Assembly: GCA_001298575.1 (NCBI GenBank)
Contig: LJCV01000209.1
Coordinates: 17,149 to 81,148, forward strand
Direction: 5' to 3'
Origin: Actinobacteria bacterium OK074
GTDB lineage: Bacteria; Actinomycetota; Actinomycetes; Streptomycetales; Streptomycetaceae
Length of the DNA: 64,000 nucleotides
Shown here: positions 53,130 to 61,966 of the stretch, piece by piece
Layout of the letters: each line of letters opens with the position of its first letter
How positions within the stretch are numbered: the first letter of the stretch is position 1
Program-made: the position numbers and the translations under genes
Notes under the pieces: model-generated
Databases searched by the model: none
What the model saw: only the letters and a program-made list of their open reading frames with translations
What the model was told of the DNA's origin: nothing

Positions 53130-54830
53130 GTGGAATCAACCGCGGCCGGGCCGACACGGGTGCCCCCTCAGCCGGTGGGCACCCGTGTCCGTCTCGCAGA
53201 ACCGCCCGGCACGACGCCCGTCGTCCTCGACGGCACCACCCTCGACACCCCTGGCGTCGTCCGCCTCGCCGACGGGGCCGCCGTCCCCGTCGTACCCCCG
53301 CGGGCCCTGGCCCGGGCCCGGCGCTCCTGGGAGGCCGCCGAGCGGCTCGCCGCGGCCGGGCGGATGTACGGGCGCGGCACCGGAGTCGGCGCCCACCGCT
53401 CGGTGACCGTCGACGCGGCCGACGCGGCCGGGCACGGCCTGCGGCTGCTGCGCAGCCACGCGGGCGGCGCGGGCGATCCGCTCCCGGCCCGCCAGGTGCG
53501 GGCGATGCTCGCCGTCCGCGCCAACCAGCTCCTGGCCGGCGGTTCCGGCATCCAGCCCGCCTTCGCGACCGCGCTCGCCGAGGCGCTCCGGCTCGGCGTG
53601 CACCCCGCCGTGCACGAGTACGGCGGCCTCGGCACCGGCGACCTCACCGCGCTCGCCGAGACCGGCCTCACCCTCATCGGCGAGCGCCCCTGGCTCGGCA
53701 CCGCCGTCCCCGCCGCCGCTGCCTTCCCGGCCGGGTCCGCGGTTTCCGCCGGGGCCACCGTCTCCGCGGGCCGCGCCGCCGACGGGCTGCCCGCGCCGCT
53801 GACCCTGTGGCCCGGCGACGCGCTCGCCCTGCTCAGCAGCAACGCCCTCACCCTCGGCCAGGCCGCCCTCGCCTGCCACGACCTGGACGTCCTGCTGTGC
53901 GCCTCGCACGCCGTCACGGCCCTCTCGCTCGCCGCCGTCTCCGGCTCCCCGGAGGCGTACGCGGCCCCGGTGCACGCCCTGCGCCCCTACCCCGGCGTGG
54001 CCCGCGCCGCCGCCGAGGTGCGCCGGCTGCTCGCACTGCCCGACCGGCGGCGCGGCGGCGGCCGGCGCATCCAGGACCCGTTCGGCTTCCGGGCCTTCCC
54101 GCAGGCGCACGGACCCGCCCTCGACGCGGTCGCACACCTGGGCGGAATCCTCGACGTGGAGATCAACTGCCCCTCCGAGAACCCACTGATCGCCCTCGGC
54201 GAAGCGAATGAAGCGAATGAAGCGAATGAAAGCGAAGGGGATGAAGAGGTCGAAGGAGGTGAAGGCGGCGAAGGAGGTGAAGGCGGCGAAGGGAATGCCG
54301 GCGCCACGGTCTACCACCACGGCGGCTTCTACGCGGCCCCCCTCGGCCTCGCCCTGGACGGGCTCAACCTGGCCGTCCTCGGCACCGCCCAGCTGTCCGC
54401 CGCCCGGCTGACCGCGCTGGGCCGCCCGGACCTCACCGGGCTGCCGGGGTTCCTGGCCGCGGGCCCCGCGAGCAGCTCGGGCACGATGATCCTGGAGTAC
54501 ACGGCGACCTCCGCCCTCGCCGAACTGCGGGCGGCCGCCGCCGCACCTGCCTCGGCCGGGCACGCCGTCCTCTCGCACGGCCTGGAGGAGTCGGCCAGCT
54601 TCGCGGGCCAGGCGGCCCGCCAGTCACTGCGCGCCGCACACGCCTACCGCACCGTCCTGGCCTGCGAGTTGGTCACCGCGGTACGGGCCCTGCGGCTGCA
54701 CCCGGAGCCGCCGCGCAGCCCCGCCTTCGTCCACGCCGCCGCCGTACTCCCCGCGGACACGGCGGACCGCCCGCTGACGGCGGACGTCGCCACCGCGGCG
54801 GAACTGCTGGCGGAGCTGGCGCAGTTGTGA
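53130..54830 (+). CDS. histidine/aromatic ammonia-lyase homologue without the ASG triad
   Basis: 566 residues of the HAL/PAL superfamily: [13 protein letters not shown] (compare YGVNTGFG), LAVRANQLLAGGSGI, and the central region QDPFGFRAFPQAHGPALDAV. At the place where HAL has GSVGASGDLAPLA, this protein reads GGLGTGDLTALAE, so the Ala-Ser-Gly triad that forms the MIO electrophile is Gly168-Thr169-Gly170. Residues 358-391 are an inserted acidic Glu/Gly/Asn tract with DNA-level repeats. It may be a non-MIO relative with another reaction, or inactive. GTG start at 53130. Neighbours give no pathway. Confidence 0.8.
   Translation: MESTAAGPTRVPPQPVGTRVRLAEPPGTTPVVLDGTTLDTPGVVRLADGAAVPVVPPRALARARRSWEAAERLAAAGRMYGRGTGVGAHRSVTVDAADAAGHGLRLLRSHAGGAGDPLPARQVRAMLAVRANQLLAGGSGIQPAFATALAEALRLGVHPAVHEYGGLGTGDLTALAETGLTLIGERPWLGTAVPAAAAFPAGSAVSAGATVSAGRAADGLPAPLTLWPGDALALLSSNALTLGQAALACHDLDVLLCASHAVTALSLAAVSGSPEAYAAPVHALRPYPGVARAAAEVRRLLALPDRRRGGGRRIQDPFGFRAFPQAHGPALDAVAHLGGILDVEINCPSENPLIALGEANEANEANESEGDEEVEGGEGGEGGEGGEGNAGATVYHHGGFYAAPLGLALDGLNLAVLGTAQLSAARLTALGRPDLTGLPGFLAAGPASSSGTMILEYTATSALAELRAAAAAPASAGHAVLSHGLEESASFAGQAARQSLRAAHAYRTVLACELVTAVRALRLHPEPPRSPAFVHAAAVLPADTADRPLTADVATAAELLAELAQL
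54201..54300 (+). repeat. in-frame repeats inside the lyase homologue
   Basis: GAAGCGAAT is repeated three times from 54201, followed by alternating GAAGGAGGT/GAAGGCGGC units (18-bp period) to about 54290. They encode EANEANEANE and a Glu-Gly-Gly run. The patch is A-rich compared with its surroundings. Confidence 0.85.
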
Positions 54831-54876
54831 ACCCCGGGGGTGCGACTGCCCCGCGCCGCACGGGAGTCGGCGTACG

Positions 54877-55833
54877 TCAGAGGTCGGCCGCGCAGCGGAA
54901 GCCCATGTGGCCCGTCGACGCGTCCGGCTCGTTGGCGGTGCGGGCCGCGACCCGGTAGCGGTTGCAGTACGACACGTGGCACAGGTACGAGCCGCCGCGG
55001 ATCACCTTGGCGCGGCCGGAACCGGGGCCCGTCGGGTTGGCCACCGGGTCCGGGGCGTGCGCGGCGGTCCACCAGTCGGCGCACCACTCCCACACGTTGC
55101 CCGAAGTGTTGTACAGCCCGAAGCCGTTGGGCTCGAAGGCGTCCACGGGCGCGGTGCCCGAGTAGCCGTCGGCGGCCGTGTTCTCGGTGGGGAAGGTGCC
55201 GCGGAAGATGTCGCAGCGGTAGGTGCCGTCCGGGTCCAGTTCGTCGCCCCAGGGGTAACGCCGTTGCTCCAGGCCGCCGCGGGCCGCGTACTCCCACTCG
55301 GCCTCGGTCGGCAGCCGCTTGCCCGCCCAACGGGCGTACGCCGCCGCGTCGTTCCACGACACGTGCACCACGGGGTGGTCGCCGCGGCCGTCGAGGTCGC
55401 TGCCGGGTCCCTCGGGCCGGTCCCAGCGTGCCCCCGCCACCCCGCTCCACCAGGGCGTCCCGTCGGCGCGCGGCGCGGTGCGGCGCACCTCCGGCGCCAG
55501 GAAGCACCCGAAGACGTACGACCATCCGAACCGCTCCGCCTCGGTCGCGTACCCGGTGGCGGCGGTGAACTCGGCGAAGCGGTCGTTGGTCACCGCGTGC
55601 GCGTCGATCCGGAAGGCGTCCACCGTGACCCGCCGCACCGGGCCCTCGCCGTCGGCCGGGAACCCCTCCGCGTCGTCGGTGCCCATGAGGAACTCCCCGC
55701 CGGGCAGCGTCACCATCCCCGCACCGGCCGGTGCCACGACGGCCCGGTGCCCGGGCACCGGCGGCACGGGCAGCGCCACCGCGTCCCGCCCCTGGGGCGC
55801 GCAGCAGTCGGGTCGTGCGTCCGGATCGTGCAT
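54877..55833 (-). CDS. formylglycine-generating enzyme (FGE/SUMF1 family)
   Basis: Converts the Cys of CxPxR motifs in sulfatases to formylglycine, in the cytoplasm in actinobacteria. 318 residues with GGEFLMGTDDAEGFPADGEGP, HPVVHVSWNDAAAYARWAGKRLPTEAEWEYAARGG, GNVWEWCADWW, and the catalytic cysteine pair Cys285/Cys290 in GGSYLCHVSYCNRY. AGGAGG lies 8 bases before the ATG. The end of the product (STGHMGFRCA) is also typical. No sulfatase gene is in the window, so its client is elsewhere. Confidence 0.94.
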   Translation of the reverse strand: MHDPDARPDCCAPQGRDAVALPVPPVPGHRAVVAPAGAGMVTLPGGEFLMGTDDAEGFPADGEGPVRRVTVDAFRIDAHAVTNDRFAEFTAATGYATEAERFGWSYVFGCFLAPEVRRTAPRADGTPWWSGVAGARWDRPEGPGSDLDGRGDHPVVHVSWNDAAAYARWAGKRLPTEAEWEYAARGGLEQRRYPWGDELDPDGTYRCDIFRGTFPTENTAADGYSGTAPVDAFEPNGFGLYNTSGNVWEWCADWWTAAHAPDPVANPTGPGSGRAKVIRGGSYLCHVSYCNRYRVAARTANEPDASTGHMGFRCAADL

Positions 55834-55973
55834 CGAGTGGCCTCCTGGGGAAGGGAGTTGACGGTGGGTCAGATGTCGTACGGGGCAAGGATTCTGATAG
55901 GGCGTCAGAATCGGTACGGCGGGGCGACCGGTGAGGTGCCGGAGTCCGTACCGGCTGGGCGGCCGACGAGGTG

Positions 55974-56663
55974 TCAGAAGCCGCTCGGCGGTGGTGCCAC
56001 CGGCCGTACCAGCCCCGACTGGTAGGCGATGACCACCAGTTGGGCCCGGTCGCGGGCGCCCAGTTTCGTCATCGCCCGGTGCACGTGGGTGCGGACGGTG
56101 AGTGGGCTGACGTAGAGCTTTTCGGCGATCTCGGTGTTGGAGCGGCCCTCGGCGGCCAGCGCCATCACCTCGCGCTCCCGGGCGGTGAGGGTGTCGAGCG
56201 CCTGCGGCGGGGTCAGCGGGGTGCCCGGCGAGGGGGTGGTCAGAAAGCGGGTGATCACGACCTTGGTGGCGGCCGGGGACAGCAGGGAGTCGCCGCCCGC
56301 GACCGTACGGATGCCGTCGAGCAGGACGTCCGCGCTGACGTCCTTGCCGAGGAACCCGCTCGCGCCCGCCCGCAGCGCCTGGGCGACGTACTCGTCGATC
56401 TCGAACGTGGTGAGGATCAGCACGCGTGCCGCCGACAGGTCCGGGTCCGCGCAGATGGCCTGGGTGGCGGCCAGGCCGTCCGTGCCGGGCATGCGGATGT
56501 CCATCAGGACGACGTCGGGGCGGTGGGCGCGGGCCAGGGAGATCGCCTCGGCGCCGTTGGTGGCCTCGCCGACCACCTCCATGTCGTCGCAGGAGTCGAT
56601 CAGGATCCGGAAGGTGGCCCGCAGGAGGGCCTGGTCGTCGGCGAGCAGGACGCGAATGGTCAT
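55974..56663 (-). CDS. NarL/LuxR-family response regulator
   Basis: 229 residues. Receiver domain with the phospho-acceptor Asp in VVLMDIRMPG, Thr in LILTTFE and Lys in GASGFLGKD; C-terminal LuxR helix-turn-helix LTAREREVMALAAEGRSNTEIA then YVSPLTVRTHVHRAMTKLGA. Partner of the histidine kinase encoded 150 bases upstream on the same strand. Targets unknown; the MMPL transporter upstream of the kinase is a candidate. Confidence 0.95.
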   Translation of the reverse strand: MTIRVLLADDQALLRATFRILIDSCDDMEVVGEATNGAEAISLARAHRPDVVLMDIRMPGTDGLAATQAICADPDLSAARVLILTTFEIDEYVAQALRAGASGFLGKDVSADVLLDGIRTVAGGDSLLSPAATKVVITRFLTTPSPGTPLTPPQALDTLTAREREVMALAAEGRSNTEIAEKLYVSPLTVRTHVHRAMTKLGARDRAQLVVIAYQSGLVRPVAPPPSGF

Positions 56664-56730
56664 GGGGCGAGGTCTTCCGGTGTGGTGGTCGGGGGAGGGG
56701 TCTTCGGGGGTGGGCGAGGCAGGGGGTGGG

Positions 56731-56780
56731 TGTTTCTGTCGTTTTCTACCAGTTTTCTGCTGTTTTCCAGTGGTTTCCGT
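56731..56780. repeat. decamer array, TTTCC-type, exact 10-bp period
   Basis: Five decamers (TGTTTCTGTC, GTTTTCTACC, AGTTTTCTGC, TGTTTTCCAG, TGGTTTCCGT) repeat TTTC at fixed phase. Their reverse complement (GGAAACCA, GGAAAACA, AGAAAACT...) matches the array at 53044. It lies in the 150-base spacer between kinase and response-regulator genes. Confidence 0.78.
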
Positions 56781-56813
56781 GGCGTGGGTGGGGGAGCCGG
56801 GCGGCGGTCGGGG

Positions 56814-58031
56814 TCAGGGGAGGAGGTCCTCCGGTTCGGGGACGATCGAGCGCAGGGGCAGTTCGGAGGTGACCTCGAAGCCGCCCTCCGGACGGTGACC
56901 GGCCTTGAGGGCGCCGCCGACGGAGTGGGCGCGTTCCCGCATGCCGATCAGGCCGAAGCCGCGCCCTGGCTCGGCGGCGGTCGCGCGGACCCGGGCGGGC
57001 GGCGGACCGTTGTCCGTGACCGTGATGATCAGCCGGTGGTGCGAGTACAGCAGCCGTACGTGGGCCGCCGCCGTCGCCGCGTGCTTGGTGACGTTGGTGA
57101 GCGCCTCCTGGATGATCCGGTACGCGGTCAGGTCCACCCCCGGCGACAGCGCCTGCGGCTCGCCCTCCGTGGTGACCGTCACCTTCAGGCCCGCGGCGGT
57201 GAAGGTCTCCGTCAGCTCGTCGAGCCGGGCCAGCCCCGGGGTGGGCTCCAGCGGTGCGCCGGGCTCGCCCGCCTGGCGCAGCAGGCCGACCGTGGCCTTC
57301 ATCTCACGCAGCGCCGAACCGGTGGTCTCGGCCAGACCGGTGAGCACCTTGTGCGCCTGCTCCGGATGGGTGCGCGCCAGGTGGGCGGCGGTGCCCGCCT
57401 GGGCGTTGGCGAGGGCGAGGTGGTGGGCAACCACGTCGTGCAGCTCGCGCGCGATGCGCATGCGCTCCTCGGCGACCCGCAGCCGTGCCTCCTCCTCGCG
57501 GTTGCGCTCGGCGTACTCGGCACGGGCCTGCACGGCCTCCACGTACGCCTGTCCGAGCCGGGCCGAGTTGCCGGAGATCATCGGCATGAGCAGCCAGGCG
57601 ATCGGGCCGATCGTCTTGAGGGCCAGCGGATGGTTGGCGGGATCGGCCGCCAGTGCCGTGGCCACCACCAGGGCCATGACACCGAGGCCCCAGTGCCGGG
57701 TGGTGATCCGGTCGGTGCGCACGGCCAGCCAGTACAGCGCCACCATGACGGGCGCCAGGGTGAGCGCGGTCAGCAGATAGCCGAGCGCGCTCGCCGTCAT
57801 CGCGCAGGCCGTGGTGACCACGACGGCCGTGCGCGGATAGCTGCGGCAGACCAGCAGGCTGACGCAGGAGTTCAGGCCGAGGAGCAGGGCGGGTCCCACG
57901 CGCGGCAGCTGCGAGCCCGGGGATTCGAGCTTGCTGCCGATCACGAAGCCGAGGAACACCAGAGCGGCGACGACCGCGTCCATGCTGCGCGGATGCTCGT
58001 CGCTGTATCGCTGCCAGCTGTTGAAGTTCAT
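56814..58031 (-). CDS. sensor histidine kinase (HisKA_3 type)
   Basis: 405 residues. About five or six hydrophobic N-terminal segments to near residue 165 with no large extracytoplasmic domain, then the dimerisation/phospho-acceptor motif RIARELHDVVAHHLALA (His) and an HATPase_c domain (IIQEALTNVTKHA N-box, DNGPPPA, GFGLIGMRERA). Typical NarX/DesK-like kinase paired with the NarL-type regulator downstream. The signal is probably membrane-related, by analogy. Confidence 0.94.
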   Translation of the reverse strand: MNFNSWQRYSDEHPRSMDAVVAALVFLGFVIGSKLESPGSQLPRVGPALLLGLNSCVSLLVCRSYPRTAVVVTTACAMTASALGYLLTALTLAPVMVALYWLAVRTDRITTRHWGLGVMALVVATALAADPANHPLALKTIGPIAWLLMPMISGNSARLGQAYVEAVQARAEYAERNREEEARLRVAEERMRIARELHDVVAHHLALANAQAGTAAHLARTHPEQAHKVLTGLAETTGSALREMKATVGLLRQAGEPGAPLEPTPGLARLDELTETFTAAGLKVTVTTEGEPQALSPGVDLTAYRIIQEALTNVTKHAATAAAHVRLLYSHHRLIITVTDNGPPPARVRATAAEPGRGFGLIGMRERAHSVGGALKAGHRPEGGFEVTSELPLRSIVPEPEDLLP

Positions 58032-58326
58032 CGTCTCTCCGGTCGGGGCACTGGAACCATGGTGGATGATGTTCCGTCCGCCCGGAGGGGGGAGGGCCGC
58101 CCATGTCCCTTTCGGTCCATTTTGGGCGGCCCTCGGGCGCTTGTTGCTGCGGGCCGGACCGGACGGCTTCCCGGTCGGCGTTCCGGACGGTGTCCAGGTC
58201 GGCGGTGCGGACGCTGTCCCGGACGGTGTGCGACGGGTCAGGAGCCGGCCGCTTCCCGGCCGGGTCGGGAGACCGGCCGTCTCCCGGTCCGGTCCGGACC
58301 CCGGCCGCTTCCCGGTGGCGACGGGC
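58032..58326. other. 295-base intergenic region with GC-rich short repeats
   Basis: Between the MMPL gene and the kinase gene (both leftward). From 58150 it is made of imperfect repeats of CCGGACGGTGTCC and CCGCTTCCCGGTC that run into the 3' end of the MMPL gene. The inverted arms could fold as a terminator. No gene seen. Confidence 0.5.
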
Positions 58327-60519
58327 TCAGACGCCCGCCGCTTCCCGGTCGGGCGCGGGCGCCGTATGGGTACGGGTCAGCCCCTCGCCCTCCACGTCGA
58401 TGTTCGGCAGGATCCGGTCCAGCCAGCCCGGCAGCCACCAGGCGGCCCGGCCGAGCAGGGCCAGGACGGCCGGGACGAACGCCATGCGGATGATGAACGC
58501 GTCGAGCAGGACGGCCACCGCCAGACCGAAACCGATCATCTTGATCATGGAGTCACCGGCGCCGATGAACCCGGAGAACACCGCGATCATGATCAGCGCG
58601 GCGGCCACGACCACCCGGGCGCTGTGCCGGAACCCGGAGACGATCGCCTGGCCGGGCGGGTCCCCATGGACGTACGCCTCCCGCATCCGGGCCACCAGGA
58701 ACACCTCGTAGTCCATGGCGAGACCGAACACGATGCCCACCAGGAAGATCGGCATCAGGTTCATGATCGGGCCGGTCTCCTCCACGCCGAGCAGCTTGGC
58801 GCCGTAGCCCCACTGGAAGACCGCCACGACCGAGCCGAGCGCCGCCAGCACCGACAGCAGGAAGCCGAGGGCCGCCTTCAGCGGGACCAGGAGGGAGCGG
58901 AACACCACGAGCAGCAGGACGAAGGCCAGCCCGACCACCACGATCAGATACGGCACCAGGGCCGCCTGCACCTTCTCCGAGACGTCGATGTTCACCGCGG
59001 TGGTGCCGGTGACCTGGTACGTCGCCCCGGTGGCCGCGTCGACCGCCGAGCGCTCGTCGCGGATCGCGGTGACCAGGTCCTTGGTCTTCTCGTCGCTGGG
59101 CCCGGTGGCCGGGACGACCGAGAACAGCGCGGTGTCGCCCGCCTCGTTGAAGCGCGCCGGGGAGACCGACACGACCCCGGAGGTGTTACGGATACCGTTT
59201 TCTATGTGTTCCGCCGCGGCCTTGGGGTCGGTCGCCTTCCGGGCGTCGACGACGATCATCAGGGGCCCGTTGAAGCCGGGCCCGAACCCCCGGGCGAGGG
59301 CGTCGTAGGCGCGGCGCTCGGTGCTCGACGTCGGCTTGACGTCGTCCCCCGGCATGCCCAGCTGCATGTCCATGATCGGCAGGGCGAGCGCGCCCAGGTT
59401 CACCACGCTCAGCAGCAGCACGGCCACCGGACGGCGCAGCACCAGCCGCGCCCAGCGGCTGCCGCCGTTGTTGACGTCGCCCTCCTTGACCCGGCCGGTC
59501 CTGCGGGTCAGCCGGGAGAGGACCTTCTGCGGCCAGAACCCCAGGATCGCCGGCACCAGCGTCAGGCAGATCAGCACGGCGATGGCGACCGCGCCCGCCG
59601 CGGCCAGGCCCATCTTGGTAAGCATGGGGATGCCCACCACGGCCAGCCCGGCCAGCGCGATGATCACGGTCAGCCCGGCGAAGACGACCGCGGAACCGGC
59701 GGTGCCCACGGCCAGTCCCGCCGCCTCCTGCGGATCGTGGCCCTTGGCCCGTTCCTCCCGGTAGCGGGAGACGACGAACATCGCGTAGTCGATGCCGCAC
59801 GCGAGCCCCAGCATGGTCGCCAGGGTGCCGGTCGTCTCGGTCAGCCCGAACGCGTCCGACACCGCCAGGATCGTGGCCATGCTGATGCCGACGCCCACCA
59901 CCGCGGTCAGCAGCGGCAGCCCCGCGGCGGCCAGCGAACCGAAGGTGATCAGCAGGACGACGGCGGCGATCCCGATGCCAATGGCCTCGGCGGTACCACC
60001 GGCCGCGGGCTTGGCGGCGAGCGCGTCCCCGCCGACCTCCACGGTCAGCCCCGAGTGCCGCACCTGTTCGATCGCGGCCTCGGCGCGGTCCTTGCTGGCG
60101 TCGGTCAGGTCGTGCTCCGGCACCTTGAAGGTGACCGTCGAGTAGGCCGTCGTCCCGTCCTTGCTCACCGCCCCCGCGGTGAACGGGTCGGCCGCGGCGG
60201 CCACTTGGGACCCGTCGGCGGCCTCGTCGACGAACTTCTCGATCGCGGCCCGGTGCCCGCTCGCGGTGATCTTCTGTCCGTTCGGGGCGATGAACACGAC
60301 ACGGGCGGTCGCGGTGTCGGCAGTGCTGCCGAAGCGGGCCTCCAGCAGGTCGAACGCCTTCTGCGACTCGATGCCCGGCATCGAGGTGCCCTCCTCGGGC
60401 GCGGCGGGTGCCTTCGCGGCCCCGACACCCACGGCGACGAGCACCGCCACCCACATCAGGGCGGCATACCAGCGCCGCCGATAGGCCAGACGGCCCAGAC
60501 GATAGAGAAAAGTGGCCAT
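58327..60519 (-). CDS. MMPL/RND-family transporter
   Basis: 730 residues, large polytopic membrane protein of the actinobacterial MmpL type that exports lipids, pigments or drugs. First helix RRRWYAALMWVAVLVAVGVGAA, a large extracytoplasmic domain, a block of helices with GLACGIDYAMFVVSRYREE, then a second loop and the mirrored block FGLAMDYEVFLVARMREAYV, both diagnostic of MMPL. ATG 60519 (MATFLYRLG) is preferred over 60558. The kinase and regulator follow on the same strand, and may control it. Confidence 0.92.
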   Translation of the reverse strand: MATFLYRLGRLAYRRRWYAALMWVAVLVAVGVGAAKAPAAPEEGTSMPGIESQKAFDLLEARFGSTADTATARVVFIAPNGQKITASGHRAAIEKFVDEAADGSQVAAAADPFTAGAVSKDGTTAYSTVTFKVPEHDLTDASKDRAEAAIEQVRHSGLTVEVGGDALAAKPAAGGTAEAIGIGIAAVVLLITFGSLAAAGLPLLTAVVGVGISMATILAVSDAFGLTETTGTLATMLGLACGIDYAMFVVSRYREERAKGHDPQEAAGLAVGTAGSAVVFAGLTVIIALAGLAVVGIPMLTKMGLAAAGAVAIAVLICLTLVPAILGFWPQKVLSRLTRRTGRVKEGDVNNGGSRWARLVLRRPVAVLLLSVVNLGALALPIMDMQLGMPGDDVKPTSSTERRAYDALARGFGPGFNGPLMIVVDARKATDPKAAAEHIENGIRNTSGVVSVSPARFNEAGDTALFSVVPATGPSDEKTKDLVTAIRDERSAVDAATGATYQVTGTTAVNIDVSEKVQAALVPYLIVVVGLAFVLLLVVFRSLLVPLKAALGFLLSVLAALGSVVAVFQWGYGAKLLGVEETGPIMNLMPIFLVGIVFGLAMDYEVFLVARMREAYVHGDPPGQAIVSGFRHSARVVVAAALIMIAVFSGFIGAGDSMIKMIGFGLAVAVLLDAFIIRMAFVPAVLALLGRAAWWLPGWLDRILPNIDVEGEGLTRTHTAPAPDREAAGV

Positions 60520-60634
60520 GGGCAGAGGTCTCCAAGAACTGGAAGCGGAATCCTCCACAGACTCCCGCCGGACGACGGGCCACGTCGTCGTCCGGCTGCC
60601 GACATTCGGCGGTAGTCAGAACGTAGTAGGGGGG

Positions 60635-60697
60635 ACTGGTCGCGTAGTCCAGGGGGAGCGCCCCTAAAGGGGCGCGGGGAACTGCGCGACCAGCCAC
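60635..60697. terminator. long imperfect hairpin containing dispersed repeat, copy 2
   Basis: The left arm (ACTGGTCGCGTAGTCC... then GCGCCCCT) pairs imperfectly with the right arm 60670-60697, which is the inverse copy of the 28-base element at 32121. The inner GCGCCCCT-AA-AGGGGCGC is perfect. It follows the leftward methyltransferase gene and probably terminates it. Confidence 0.65.
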
Positions 60698-60764
60698 GGA
60701 TCACCCGCACCCGGCACCGCGCAGCTCCCCTGACGGCGACCTCCCGGCAAACCTCAGCGGAGCG

Positions 60765-61598
60765 TCACGGCTTACGCGCAACGGCCCCGTACATCGCGAT
60801 GTCCTCGTCCTTGATGCCCTGCTCCCCGGACCCGTCCGGCCGCCACTTGTGCACCTGCACGACCCCGGGCTCCACCAACTCCAGCCCGTCGAAGAACTCG
60901 TGCGCCTCGTCAATGGTCCGCAGCCGCATCGGCATGTTGCGCGCCGCGTACTCGCGCGCGACCCGCCCCACCTCCTCCGGCGCGAACTCCGCCGTACCGA
61001 TGGACATCGCGAGGTAGCTCCCGGACGGCAGCGGCTCCAGCAACTGCCGTACGACGCCGACCGCGTCGTCCTCGTCGAGCATGAAGTGCACGATCGCGAT
61101 GACGGTGAGCGCGACCGGCTTGGTCAGGTCCAGCGTCTCGCGGAACTCCGGTGCGCCGAGGATCTCCGCCGGGGTGCGGAAGTCGGCCTCGATGTACGAG
61201 GTCTTGCCCTCGGGGGTGCTGGAGAGCAGCCCCTGGGACAGGGTCAGGACGATGGGGTCGTTGTCCACGTAGACCACGCGGGACTCCGGCGCCACCGACT
61301 GGGCTATCTCGTGCAGGTTCGGCGAGGTCGGGATGCCCGTGCCGATGTCGAGGAACTGGCGCATGCCCGCCTCCTCGGCGAGCCAGCGCACCGCCCGGTT
61401 CATCCAGTCACGGTTGGCCCGCATGTGGATGGGCAGGGCGGGCCACTCGTGGGACATCGCGTCCCCGGCCTCCTTGTCGGCGGGGTAGAAGTCCTTCCCG
61501 CCCAGGATGTAGTCGTAGATCCGCGCCGAGTGCGCGCTCTCGGTGTCGATACGGTCGGCCGGCCATCCGTTTTCAGGCAACGCCGCCACTCCCATCAC
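60765..61598 (-). CDS. SAM-dependent methyltransferase, DUF574 family
   Basis: 277 residues of the Streptomyces-expanded S-adenosyl methyltransferase family (Methyltransf_19). Family-specific PADRIDTESAHSARIYDYILGGKDFYPADKEAG at the start; SAM-binding FLDIGTGIPTSPNLHEIA, VVYVDNDPIVL and a late VVQVHKW. Substrate is not known for the family. It lies next to an XRE/DUF397 pair, a common neighbourhood. Confidence 0.88.
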   Translation of the reverse strand: MMGVAALPENGWPADRIDTESAHSARIYDYILGGKDFYPADKEAGDAMSHEWPALPIHMRANRDWMNRAVRWLAEEAGMRQFLDIGTGIPTSPNLHEIAQSVAPESRVVYVDNDPIVLTLSQGLLSSTPEGKTSYIEADFRTPAEILGAPEFRETLDLTKPVALTVIAIVHFMLDEDDAVGVVRQLLEPLPSGSYLAMSIGTAEFAPEEVGRVAREYAARNMPMRLRTIDEAHEFFDGLELVEPGVVQVHKWRPDGSGEQGIKDEDIAMYGAVARKP

Positions 61599-61657
61599 GT
61601 CGTCGGTGTAAACAGCTCATGGTGGTGCTTCCCAACAGGCAGAGATATCAAGGACGT

Positions 61658-61966
61658 TCAGAGAAGGAAGTCGGCGACCCCCGCTTTCACGCCGGCCAGG
61701 AAGACGGTCATCTCGCGCGGGGTGAACACCAGGGCCGGTCCGTCCGGGTCGGTGGACTGGCGCAGCGCCACCCGGCCGTCGGCCAGCTTCTTCGCCTCCA
61801 CGCAGGCGCCGCCCGCGTCGTCGCTCCACGGCTTGGTCCAGCCGACCGGGCCGAGGTCGCGGGAGGGCATCCCGTTGCGGACGGTGGAGAGCCGCTCGTG
61901 CGTGGCGGCCAACGACTCGTGGGTGAACGGAGGTTGGTCGTGCAGGGGCGGAACGGGGTGGTGCAT
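61658..61966 (-). CDS. DUF397 protein
   Basis: 102 residues. The conserved part is WTKPWSDDAGGACVEAKKLADGRVALRQSTDPDGPALVFTPREMTVFLAGVK in outline: GGACVE, VALRQSTDPDGP and FTP-EMTVFL. DUF397 proteins are small partners of WhiJ-like XRE regulators in Streptomyces development loci. The ATG overlaps the stop of the upstream XRE gene by one base (TAATG), showing coupling. An about 50-residue N-terminal extension precedes the conserved block. Confidence 0.88.
   Translation of the reverse strand: MHHPVPPLHDQPPFTHESLAATHERLSTVRNGMPSRDLGPVGWTKPWSDDAGGACVEAKKLADGRVALRQSTDPDGPALVFTPREMTVFLAGVKAGVADFLL

Noticed and set aside
52870..53157. Minus-strand frame of 95 codons with a Cys/Phe/Leu-rich middle resembling a membrane helix
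   Set aside because: The hydrophobic stretch is just the complement of the GGAAAC decamer array, and the frame overlaps two real genes.
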